This document shows, piece by piece, positions 37,206-45,634 of a stretch of DNA of 64,000 bases (positions within the stretch are counted from its first letter, which is position 1; each line of letters begins with the position of its first letter). The stretch comes from Patescibacteria group bacterium (GTDB taxonomy: Bacteria; Patescibacteriota; Microgenomatia; UBA1406; GWC2-37-13), in the NCBI GenBank assembly GCA_023381015.1, contig JAMCTE010000037.1, positions 3,350 to 67,349 on the forward strand, given 5' to 3'. Under the pieces are notes generated by a model that was not told the origin of the DNA, did no database searches, and worked only from the letters and a program-made list of their open reading frames with translations. A program made the translations under genes and the position numbers.

Positions 37206-37856
37206 TTACTCCAAAATAAGCTTTTTTATCATTCTTAATTTTTTTTGAAAATTAAGGCGATTTTCGACAAATTCTTTATAAGCTCTAGGACTTTTTATAG
37301 AAATTTCCACAACGATTTCTTTTAGTATTTTTGGGTTAGTAATAAATTCTCTATATGATGATAATTCCCAGTCTTCGGGTTTTTTAACTAAATTCTTTGT
37401 TGTAGGATTTAAATGAATATAACGAGATACATGCAAAAGCTGTTCATTATTTTTTATTCTTATTACCTTAAAGTTTGATTGCCATAATGGACCTCTCCTT
37501 TTATATTTTGTATTAAAAAATTTAGTATAACTATTTTCGACATCACCAATATATTTTGATAAGATGTTGTTTCTTAGGAGTTTCAATAATAAATGATAAT
37601 GATCGGGCATAATGTTATATGCTAAAAATTTTACTTTTGAAAAATCTACGTCTGAAATCAAACTTTTACAGGTAAAATAAGGATTTTTTCTCAAATATAG
37701 AGAAAAAGGTTTTAATATGAAAAGATCGTTATAATAAAATAGTCTTTTTATAAACTGCTGGCCGTTTTCTTTTTTGATAAAAATACCGTAATTGGCAATA
37801 CTCTTATTAAAAATATGATAGATTTGTCCTTCTTTAAATGTTTCTTTTCTTTTCAT
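37206..37856 (-). mobile_element. REP-associated tyrosine transposase-like (IS200/Y1-type) protein
   Basis: GQIYHIFNKSI, AYNIMPDHYHLLLKLL, RRGPLWQSNFKVIRI, YIHLNP. Confidence 0.88.
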
Positions 37857-37965
37857 TGAGTAATTATTTTATTTTTTAATGATTTTGTCCATGGCTTACA
37901 GTCTACATTTTTGTTATTTCGGATTATTGGGATAATATATTTTATTTAATATCCTTAAAGTTAAT

Positions 37966-37994
37966 CCCGTACAACCTCGGAGGTTGTACAAGGG
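37966..37994. repeat. REP-like hairpin flanking RAYT, copy 2
   Basis: CCC-GTACAACCT-CGG-AGGTTGTAC-AA-GGG. Confidence 0.8.
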
Positions 37995-38008
37995 CACGGT
38001 AGGAGGCT

Positions 38009-38521
38009 TTAAACGGATACAGAAAATTCGGTTTTTAGGAAAGTTTTTAGTTGCTGTAATAGTTTTGGAAAAATTTCCCGATCAAGATTTTTCCGTTCTT
38101 CCGGGGTAAAGTTTTTTAAAACGTAGTCAATACCGTTTGTCCAATTTTTTGGCGTTCTGGAATCAACTCCTATTCTAATCCTCCAAAAATCCTTATTTTT
38201 TAAGTTTTGCCCTATCGATTCCAAGCCGTTGTGGAGTTTGGGGCCAACGCCTTTTTGAATATGGAATTTACCGAGAGGAATATCAAGATCATCATGCACT
38301 ATTATCAAATTATTTATTGCGGGTTTAGCGAGTTGACGAGTTAGTTTTTTAACAAAAATACCAGACTCATTCATAAAACAATCGGTTTTAATTAGTTTTA
38401 ACCCGTTAACTCGTAAACCTGTTAACTCGCTAACTGAATAATCTACAAATAAGTGTCCTACGTTATGCCGATTATTTTGGTATTTTTTTCCGGGATTGCC
38501 TAAGCCTACTAGTAAGATCAT
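38009..38521 (-). CDS. pth: Peptidyl-tRNA hydrolase
   Basis: LLVGLGNPGKKYQNNRHNVGHLFVD, MNESG, IIVHDDLDIPLGKFHIQKG, NGLESI, RIRIGV. Confidence 0.9.
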   Translation of the reverse strand: MILLVGLGNPGKKYQNNRHNVGHLFVDYSVSELTGLRVNGLKLIKTDCFMNESGIFVKKLTRQLAKPAINNLIIVHDDLDIPLGKFHIQKGVGPKLHNGLESIGQNLKNKDFWRIRIGVDSRTPKNWTNGIDYVLKNFTPEERKNLDREIFPKLLQQLKTFLKTEFSVSV

Positions 38522-38650
38522 GGAAGATATTATAGTTGATTTTGTGTTATAGTTAAAATTGTTTATAGGAATTATTTTTTAGTTTGAAATTTTTAATTTT
38601 TATTCAAAATTTATTAAGAACTAAAAACTAAAAAGTAGAAACTGTTTATT

Positions 38651-39475
38651 ATGGCGAATTATATTTCCGATTCATCAAAAAGTCGCTGGATGGTTTCCAA
38701 TCCGAAACGCTTGACCCGCACCGGCATGGATGGGAAACCGTTCCGTTGCCCGTTTTGCGAGGGCAACGAAGGGGATACGCCACCCGAAGTATATCGGGTC
38801 GGTCCGGGGCAACAGGACAAACCGGGTTGGCAGATCAGAGTCGTTCCGAATTTATTTCCTATCACCGACATTCATGAAGTCGTCATTCATTCACCATCCC
38901 ACGAAGAAAACTTCGTTGATTTTTCGACAGAACACATAGAACTCATCATCAAGACCTATATCGACCGTTTCAACGCATTAAAAGACAAGGGAAAAGTTTA
39001 CATATTCCATAACTTTTCATTGGCGAGCGGAGCGTCCCTCATCCATCCCCATTCACAGATTTCCGTCGTACCAAACGACATCCCGACAAATACTATAGTT
39101 GTCCAGCCTATTGTCAATATAGTTGAACAGAATGACTGTTTTGTCAGTTACTGTCCAGATTATTCAGAGTGGAGTTATGAAATCTGGATTAAGGCTCTAG
39201 GACAGTTTAAATTTGGCGAATCTACAAATATACAAATAAACAAATTGGCAGTAATTTTGCAGTCGGCTATCAACAAATTAAAGAAAATACACGATAACAA
39301 CCCTCACTATGCCAAAAAACCATTTGGCTATAATTTCTATATCTATCCCTATGAAAATTTTTACCTCAGGATTATTCCGAGATTCATGGAGAGGGCAGGG
39401 TTTGAACTGTCGACCGGCATAATGGTCAACTCAGTCGACCCGAAAAAAGCTGAGGAGGATCTAAAAAAGGCATAA
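38651..39475 (+). CDS. Galactose-1-phosphate uridylyltransferase-like (HIT superfamily)
   Basis: FRCPFCEGNE, VVPNLFPI, GASLIHPHSQI. Confidence 0.82.
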   Translation: MANYISDSSKSRWMVSNPKRLTRTGMDGKPFRCPFCEGNEGDTPPEVYRVGPGQQDKPGWQIRVVPNLFPITDIHEVVIHSPSHEENFVDFSTEHIELIIKTYIDRFNALKDKGKVYIFHNFSLASGASLIHPHSQISVVPNDIPTNTIVVQPIVNIVEQNDCFVSYCPDYSEWSYEIWIKALGQFKFGESTNIQINKLAVILQSAINKLKKIHDNNPHYAKKPFGYNFYIYPYENFYLRIIPRFMERAGFELSTGIMVNSVDPKKAEEDLKKA

Positions 39476-39484
39476 AGAAGGATG

Positions 39485-40111
39485 CTACTGATATAGAAAT
39501 TTTTTCCACCAGTAATCTAAATATAATAAATTTCCCGGTCCTCCGGCTTCTTCATTTCCAAATTCATTTTGGCTTATTTTCATGATGTTTCTAAATACTT
39601 CCTTCAATCCAAAGCCCGTTCTTCCATAAGATTTTGTCGCTTTTGACATTAATGGGAAAGACTGGTCAAAAAATTTAGAGAATTCTTCGACGAGGGTATC
39701 GACAAAACCTGGATAAAATGCTCCATCGTTTAAGCCAGTCATTCTTTTTTGAAGAGCTTCTAAGACTTGTGAGGCCAGTTCTCTTTGATTTAGTGAGTAT
39801 TTATTATCAGTTGCCAATGTCTCAATATTTCCGGTCAATGCCGTAAAGATCAGTCTTTGATTATCGTTTTGATTAAATGTATTTCTGTCTCTTATCAGTT
39901 CGGCCGATTCATATTCAGCAATAGCGGCATAATTTTGTAAAATTCCAAAAAAGGGATGATTGGCTAATTCCGGGTGTATTTCGACGATCGCATCAATATA
40001 GCCATTGATAAGAATACTGTGAGGTTTGGCTATTATTTTTGACAAACCGACAACCCTTTCATTCGTTGAAAGTTGTGGAGCTGCAGGTTGAGGCTCAGTT
40101 GGCAGTATCAT
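39485..40111 (-). CDS. Hypothetical protein
   Basis: 208-aa ORF. Confidence 0.5.
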   Translation of the reverse strand: MILPTEPQPAAPQLSTNERVVGLSKIIAKPHSILINGYIDAIVEIHPELANHPFFGILQNYAAIAEYESAELIRDRNTFNQNDNQRLIFTALTGNIETLATDNKYSLNQRELASQVLEALQKRMTGLNDGAFYPGFVDTLVEEFSKFFDQSFPLMSKATKSYGRTGFGLKEVFRNIMKISQNEFGNEEAGGPGNLLYLDYWWKKFLYQ

Positions 40112-40257
40112 TGTTTATTTATGATAACATCTTGGGACCGAATAGTTCAAATATTTAAAATTAAATAATACAATAGCAAATATTTTTTAATAAAATAACG
40201 GACGTTTAATAAATCTCTCAATTATCTTCTTGACTTTCCCTTTTCAATATTGATATA

Positions 40258-40581
40258 GTGATTATTATGGACAAGGATTCCATAAAACTGGATTTAATGA
40301 AAATAAAACTTAAGGATTTGGTTTCCCGCAAAATTGTCGACATTTTAGTTAGCAACACGCTTCCTTACAAAGAAATCCAGGAAATGGCAGTCGATTTGGT
40401 TGACGCTTTGAATGAAGTAAAGACAAAAGAAGACTTAATAAAATTGATTGATGCCCTTCCGACGGTTTATCCTTATTTGAAAAATGAGGCATTTATGATG
40501 AATCAAGAGCTTAGCGAATTGAAACAACAAGCAGTCATAGGAAAACTAGAAAATTATTTTAAAAATTTTTCCCATAATTAA
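40258..40581 (+). CDS. Hypothetical protein
   Basis: 107 aa, helical; likely start MDKDSIKL. Confidence 0.55.
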   Translation: MIIMDKDSIKLDLMKIKLKDLVSRKIVDILVSNTLPYKEIQEMAVDLVDALNEVKTKEDLIKLIDALPTVYPYLKNEAFMMNQELSELKQQAVIGKLENYFKNFSHN

Positions 40582-40583
40582 TA

Positions 40584-42335
40584 ATGGCAGAGGTTACACC
40601 GGTTCCGGGAAGAATTGCCGTTGAAGCGGGCACGAACACTCCGACAGGCAAAGAGGCAAAAGCTCTAGGGAAAGAAGTCGGTAACCTATCGCTTATTACG
40701 GTAGATGCCGCTGCCGGCGGCGAGATACCAACAGGGCTCAAAGATAATCTTTTTGTCGCTTATTTTGGGGATAAAAATCCAAACAAAGTAACCGATCCGG
40801 TTTTGAAACCGTTGGCATTGGGCTTGAATCAAATAATTACTCAACTGGAAACTAATTTGAAAACAGGTGTAGGCGGGACTGGCGAATTAAACAAAGCCAT
40901 TATCGAGACGATCAGGTCGAACGAAGGTTGGAAAAAAGCTTTTGAACTATTGGATCCGAGTAAGCAGGCGGAGTTAATAAAAACTATCAGGGAGATGGGA
41001 GCGGTATCCTCAGGAAGAAAACTTTACGTTGAAAGGATGGTGGTCGCCAAAGAAGGTGGAGGTTATGAGGCTGCGAAGAGAAAATATGACGAAGTCGCCC
41101 GACAGGTCAAAGAAAAAACGGACGAGAGGGATATTTTGAGCGCACAAATAAAAGGCAAAGATCGGGCGAAAATCGTCGCCGACAAAGATGCAAAATCAGC
41201 GACTCTTGAATCCTTAAAGACGAGGAGGCAATCGTTAAAGGAAAGAAGAGATAAGGTCGAAGAAAAAATCGACGAGTTGACGGAGACTTATCGACAAAGG
41301 AATCCAAAAACCGGTACGGTCACTTTTAACAAAGCCGGCAGGGATACCGACCCGGACTACAAAAAATATAAGGGAGAATTAACAAAAATTGACGACGAGG
41401 TTAATGGCACTGCTGCCGCGGCAGGTTTGGATGCCCAGATCATCGCCGCTCAAGGGGAAGTTTCAAAAGCGGAAAAAGCCGTTGCTGCCTTTGAGAGGCA
41501 TGATGTCTTGGTGACAGATATTGGCAAGTTGAGCAAGCAGCTGATCGACGCCGAAGGAGACTTGATAACGGCCAGGACAGCTTTTGCCGACAAAATCAAT
41601 GAATTAATCAAGTCTTTGGGCGGGGTATTGCCCGAGGCCGCCAAGGAGGCGATGAATAAATATAAAGTCAGCATAGATCATGCCAATGAGGAAATGGCCA
41701 ATGCCAAGGCGGCAGAAGCTGCCAAGTCAGGAGAAGTTATCACCGGTGCGACCGCTAACGTAGAAAAATTCTATTTGTTGAAATACGTTAAAGAACAACA
41801 AAGGAGGAGTTCAAAACTGACCAACTTGTTCGGAAGGAACAAAAGCGTCCAAGAAATCGATACGGCAAGATTACAAACCGACTTTAAAAAATTACTTCGC
41901 CGTGACGCCCGGGGAGCTGCTGATTTGCTTAAGGCCGATGTCGACGCTGCTCTGGCAGCCGGTCATGGCGCTGGTTTGAGTCCTGAAGAGATAAAATATT
42001 TCAATGATAATCCACAAGCATACGCCAAATTTATCGAACAAGCGAAACAGACGGTTTTCAAAACCGTTTCCCGGCAGGCAGTTTTGCACCTTGATTTGAC
42101 GGAAACCGACATGAAGACGCTCATCGGTTCCGATGATTTCGCGACGGCGGCGGAGCAGGCAGTTGGTGATGCCCAAAAGCTTAAAGATCTCAAAGAAAAA
42201 ATCGCCGGGGCAGGATTAAAAGGCGGCACTTGGAAAGAAATTGGCGCTAAATTGGCTAAACCTGCCATGATAGGCCTTCTTATTTTTCTTTTTATTCTTT
42301 TAGGATTTGGAGTTTCCAGAATTGGTGGTCACTAG
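40584..42335 (+). CDS. Long coiled-coil protein with C-terminal TM anchor
   Basis: Charged helical central region, C-terminal MIGLLIFLFILLGFGVSRI. Confidence 0.6.
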   Translation: MAEVTPVPGRIAVEAGTNTPTGKEAKALGKEVGNLSLITVDAAAGGEIPTGLKDNLFVAYFGDKNPNKVTDPVLKPLALGLNQIITQLETNLKTGVGGTGELNKAIIETIRSNEGWKKAFELLDPSKQAELIKTIREMGAVSSGRKLYVERMVVAKEGGGYEAAKRKYDEVARQVKEKTDERDILSAQIKGKDRAKIVADKDAKSATLESLKTRRQSLKERRDKVEEKIDELTETYRQRNPKTGTVTFNKAGRDTDPDYKKYKGELTKIDDEVNGTAAAAGLDAQIIAAQGEVSKAEKAVAAFERHDVLVTDIGKLSKQLIDAEGDLITARTAFADKINELIKSLGGVLPEAAKEAMNKYKVSIDHANEEMANAKAAEAAKSGEVITGATANVEKFYLLKYVKEQQRRSSKLTNLFGRNKSVQEIDTARLQTDFKKLLRRDARGAADLLKADVDAALAAGHGAGLSPEEIKYFNDNPQAYAKFIEQAKQTVFKTVSRQAVLHLDLTETDMKTLIGSDDFATAAEQAVGDAQKLKDLKEKIAGAGLKGGTWKEIGAKLAKPAMIGLLIFLFILLGFGVSRIGGH

Positions 42336-42381
42336 TTTAATTTAGAATACCTTCTTAGCAGCATATGTTAATATAAAATAT

Positions 42382-42744
42382 ATGCTTGATGCAGGAATAG
42401 CTACAGAAATGACGCCTTTTATGCCACCGGTAAAATCTACGGAAGGCGTAGTTAAAGGCGGGTTTACTCCATTGCCAAGAGAACTTTTGGGAGCGTCTCG
42501 TCCAACCGAAATCAAACCAGCTGTAGTTGGCAGCGAAAACAGGTTAACCACTAAAGAACCAGCTACTAGTCCGGAAATAGAACAATTGATGGCGCAGATT
42601 TTGTCTCAAGGAGAGCCTAAGCCAACGAAACATCTTGCCGCCAAACCAGAAGAAATGTCAGTCCAAAAAAGGAAAACCTTGATGGATTATTTACAAAATG
42701 CCTGGCAATCATTAAAAAACTATTTTAAAAATTTGTTTACGTAA
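42382..42744 (+). CDS. Hypothetical protein
   Basis: 120-aa ORF. Confidence 0.45.
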   Translation: MLDAGIATEMTPFMPPVKSTEGVVKGGFTPLPRELLGASRPTEIKPAVVGSENRLTTKEPATSPEIEQLMAQILSQGEPKPTKHLAAKPEEMSVQKRKTLMDYLQNAWQSLKNYFKNLFT

Positions 42745-42746
42745 GT

Positions 42747-42968
42747 TTACTTTTCTTCTTCGACGCCAAGGAGTCTTAGAACAACCTCTTTACGATATCT
42801 TCTGTCACCGCGGGAGTTGATCCTAATGGCCGGAAGTTTGCCTTTTTTTCCCCAGCGCTTGATCGTCAGGGGAGAAATTCTCAGGAGTTCGGCGACCTCG
42901 CGGATGGTCATCAAGTCGGGCAGGTCGGCGAGTGATACTTTGTTAGACGATTTGCTAGAGACTGACAT
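42747..42968 (-). CDS. MerR/excisionase-type HTH protein
   Basis: LMTIREVAELLRISPLTIKRWGKKGKLPAIRI. Confidence 0.85.
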   Translation of the reverse strand: MSVSSKSSNKVSLADLPDLMTIREVAELLRISPLTIKRWGKKGKLPAIRINSRGDRRYRKEVVLRLLGVEEEK

Positions 42969-42994
42969 AGAAAGTATTATATAGAATCAATGTC

Positions 42995-43102
42995 AAATGT
43001 CAAATCCTAAAACTCAAAACAAAAGCCGCGAAACATCTTGTCCGATTCAAAAGATTTTCGATTCAAGATTTGGATTTACCGTTGAGGATTTGAGTTTTGA
43101 GA
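42995..43102. repeat. Dispersed AAATGTCAAATCC...GAGTTTTGAGAT repeat, copy 2
   Basis: Related to 1957..2052 and 53659..53735. Confidence 0.6.
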
Positions 43103-44155
43103 TATACTTTTATTGTGAAAGAGTATTTTTTGAGAAATTACAGGATTTTCCTATCAATTATTTTTTCATTCATATTTGTATTTTTTATCGTCCCGATTTT
43201 TGCGACTCCTGGCCGGTTGACCGATTTGGCGAAAAATTTTTATTCCTTATTGACTTTGAAATTTTCCCTGCAAAACAATAATCTTTCTCAAAATCAAACC
43301 AACCCTTTTAATCCGCCGACAGTCGAACCAGCACAGGTGTTACCAAACGAGCCTTCCGTAAGCTCAGATGTTGCCAACGGATCATCAGGATCGTTTGAGC
43401 CAACAACAGGTTTGATGAATCAAACCCCTACATCATCTAACCAGGTGCCGACTGCTACCCAGCCAACCAAAACACCAAAACCAACTAAACCTCCCGATGT
43501 TTTTCCGATCGACCCGTCGCTTGCTCGCCCAGGGACAACGACCGATGAAGTTTTTAATATTGCTTCGCAAAAAACCTGCGTTCCAGTACCGGTTTTAAAA
43601 GGCATTGCTTATATAGAATCAGGAAGTTTTTTTGACGTCGTCTCGCCAAAATACTTTTTACTTTATAACTCGGCCAACTGGTGGAACAGTCAATATCTGA
43701 CCGAAGAAAAGCGAGCTTGCGGTGGATACGATTATGATAATGGCAGCGGTTTAATCTTGTCAGACAGTCTTTTTGCCGGATATAACTGTCATTCCGATGG
43801 TTCAACCGGGCCTCAATCGTATATCTATGGCCCAATGCAGGTCAATGGCATAGAACAGGATCAGTTTGGACCAAAAGTCGCCAGCCTTTTAAAGGTGAAT
43901 AATGTTGACCGGAGGATTATTTTAGATGCGATTATGATCGTTGGCTTAGAAGCGAATGATAATGTAAAGCCGACGAGTTGTACCAATTGGACGGCTTGGC
44001 AGGTAGCTAAAGCAGCTTGTGGATATTATGGTAGTTGCGGATTTAAAGACGGCACTTACTACTGCAATACTTTTTGTCGCAACTACGCCAAATTCGGCGG
44101 TAAGCAAAACTGCCAAGCCGCAGTCAATCAAATGCAGGACAACTGTTGGCAATAA
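43097..44155 (+). CDS. Secreted lysozyme-like/SLT-like protein
   Basis: N-terminal TM, PTKTPKPTKPP linker, VLKGIAYIESGSF ... YGPMQVNGIEQDQ; ORF start is a non-ATG codon in a repeat, GTG at 43115 is an alternative. Confidence 0.5.
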   Translation: MRYTFIVKEYFLRNYRIFLSIIFSFIFVFFIVPIFATPGRLTDLAKNFYSLLTLKFSLQNNNLSQNQTNPFNPPTVEPAQVLPNEPSVSSDVANGSSGSFEPTTGLMNQTPTSSNQVPTATQPTKTPKPTKPPDVFPIDPSLARPGTTTDEVFNIASQKTCVPVPVLKGIAYIESGSFFDVVSPKYFLLYNSANWWNSQYLTEEKRACGGYDYDNGSGLILSDSLFAGYNCHSDGSTGPQSYIYGPMQVNGIEQDQFGPKVASLLKVNNVDRRIILDAIMIVGLEANDNVKPTSCTNWTAWQVAKAACGYYGSCGFKDGTYYCNTFCRNYAKFGGKQNCQAAVNQMQDNCWQ

Positions 44156-44263
44156 TAGTAAAAATAAACGAATACTACAAATAAACAAATCAATGAATAA
44201 ATAATTGAATGATTAAATGAATTATTACATTTGAATATTGATTTGAACTATTTGCAGATTTGT

Positions 44264-45319
44264 TTATTTGCTGTATTGATGGTAGTAGTTTATGACGTCG
44301 TCACAGTAATTTCTGCCGCTATTATTTTCCGTTACCTGACAAGAGCCATGAAATTTTGCTGCTACTGCCCTGATTGTCGAATCGGGCCAACTGTCGCAAG
44401 ACATCGGTAAGTTGCCGGCGCGGTTTATCAGCTGAACGGCGAAGATGAGAGCGCCGTCAAACAGGACTCTCCGATCGATATTTTTGGGCAGGACTTGAGA
44501 GGTGTATTTTCTGGTTGACGATTGTTCATATGCGGAGACTTGCATGAGTCCCATAATTTGCTGATCATAAGAGGCGGGAATCGGATATTCACAGACCCGT
44601 CCGGCGTCATAGCCGTCGTTCGGGACAATACCGGTCATCGTATCATAGGCGTATCCGTAGCAAGAGTCACCGCTGCCGTTTTGCCACCAACCATAAGTGT
44701 TATATATTTTTATCTTTGAAGCACTGTCATTGATAAAATTCCAGTCACCGGTTTCCTCAAGTTTAAAAGCCATGATCAGGGCTGCCGGGATGCATTCGTA
44801 TTTGGATACTTCCTGAAAAACTCCCATCAGGTTAGTTCCCGGTCTTGTATCCGACGTGATTGGCGGCAGGGGAGTCGGTTTGGGAGTCTTTGTCGGTTTC
44901 GGGGTGTTGACTGGGATAGCCTGTGTTGGGATGTCCGCCGGTAAAGTAGGCTGGATGTCTGATGTCGGTTGATTAAAGTCGGTAGCAGCTTGTTGGTCAT
45001 TGGAAGAGGAATTGACGCTGGCATTATTATCCAAAGGCAAGGCAACGGTGGGTAAATTAGTCAAACCGTTACCGCCGTTAAGATTGCCGCTTCCGAAATC
45101 GCCGTTGGGAGTAAATTGGAGGGTAAAAAGTTTCGTCAAGTTGAGGCTGGGAAATTTGATGTTGGCAAGAAGACCTTTGACGCTAGTTGTTTCTGTCGGC
45201 GCGATGAAAGGGGTAGTAGATAAACGTCCGTACAAAATGACAAAGATGAAAGCGATAGTGATTGAGGTGACAATGCGAATACGATGATTAAACATTTTTT
45301 TTAATAAACCAATAACCAA
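44264..45319 (-). CDS. Secreted lysozyme-like/SLT-like protein, paralogue of 43097..44155
   Basis: PTKTPKPTPLPP linker, ECIPAALIMAFKLEETGDW ... GLMQVSAYEQ, NIDRRVLFDGALI. Confidence 0.55.
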   Translation of the reverse strand: MVIGLLKKMFNHRIRIVTSITIAFIFVILYGRLSTTPFIAPTETTSVKGLLANIKFPSLNLTKLFTLQFTPNGDFGSGNLNGGNGLTNLPTVALPLDNNASVNSSSNDQQAATDFNQPTSDIQPTLPADIPTQAIPVNTPKPTKTPKPTPLPPITSDTRPGTNLMGVFQEVSKYECIPAALIMAFKLEETGDWNFINDSASKIKIYNTYGWWQNGSGDSCYGYAYDTMTGIVPNDGYDAGRVCEYPIPASYDQQIMGLMQVSAYEQSSTRKYTSQVLPKNIDRRVLFDGALIFAVQLINRAGNLPMSCDSWPDSTIRAVAAKFHGSCQVTENNSGRNYCDDVINYYHQYSK

Positions 45320-45461
45320 ATTCCCTGCCTGTCGTCAGGCAGGCAAGTACTCCAGACAATATTCAATCTTCAATTACCAATTGAATAAAACATATGTTTG
45401 ATTATTGAATATTGGTTATTGTAATTTGTTTGGAATACTTGTCTTATTGGTGATTGGTTAT
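45308..45461. repeat. Long imperfect palindrome (CCAATAACCAA...TTGGTTATTG) with internal CCTGCCTGTCGTCAGGCAGG hairpin
   Basis: Similar element at 54024..54148. Confidence 0.6.
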
Positions 45462-45521
45462 TTTAACTGTTTTATCCCTTGATTTGCCCTTATTATTAAT
45501 ATACATTATTAGTAAATAGTT

Positions 45522-45618
45522 GTCATTCCGGCGAAGGGACGTTTAACGTCCCGAAGGCCGGAATCCAGACGAATTATTGAACAATTTTAAATTGGATCCC
45601 GACTTACGTCGGGATGAC
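45522..45618. repeat. BIME-like paired-hairpin repeat, copy C, with nested extra palindrome
   Basis: GTCATTCCGGCGAA[GGGACGTTTAACGTCCC]GAAGGCCGGAATCCAGAC ... GGATCCCGACTTACGTCGGGATGAC. Confidence 0.85.
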
Positions 45619-45634
45619 TAGGAAAATAATTTCA

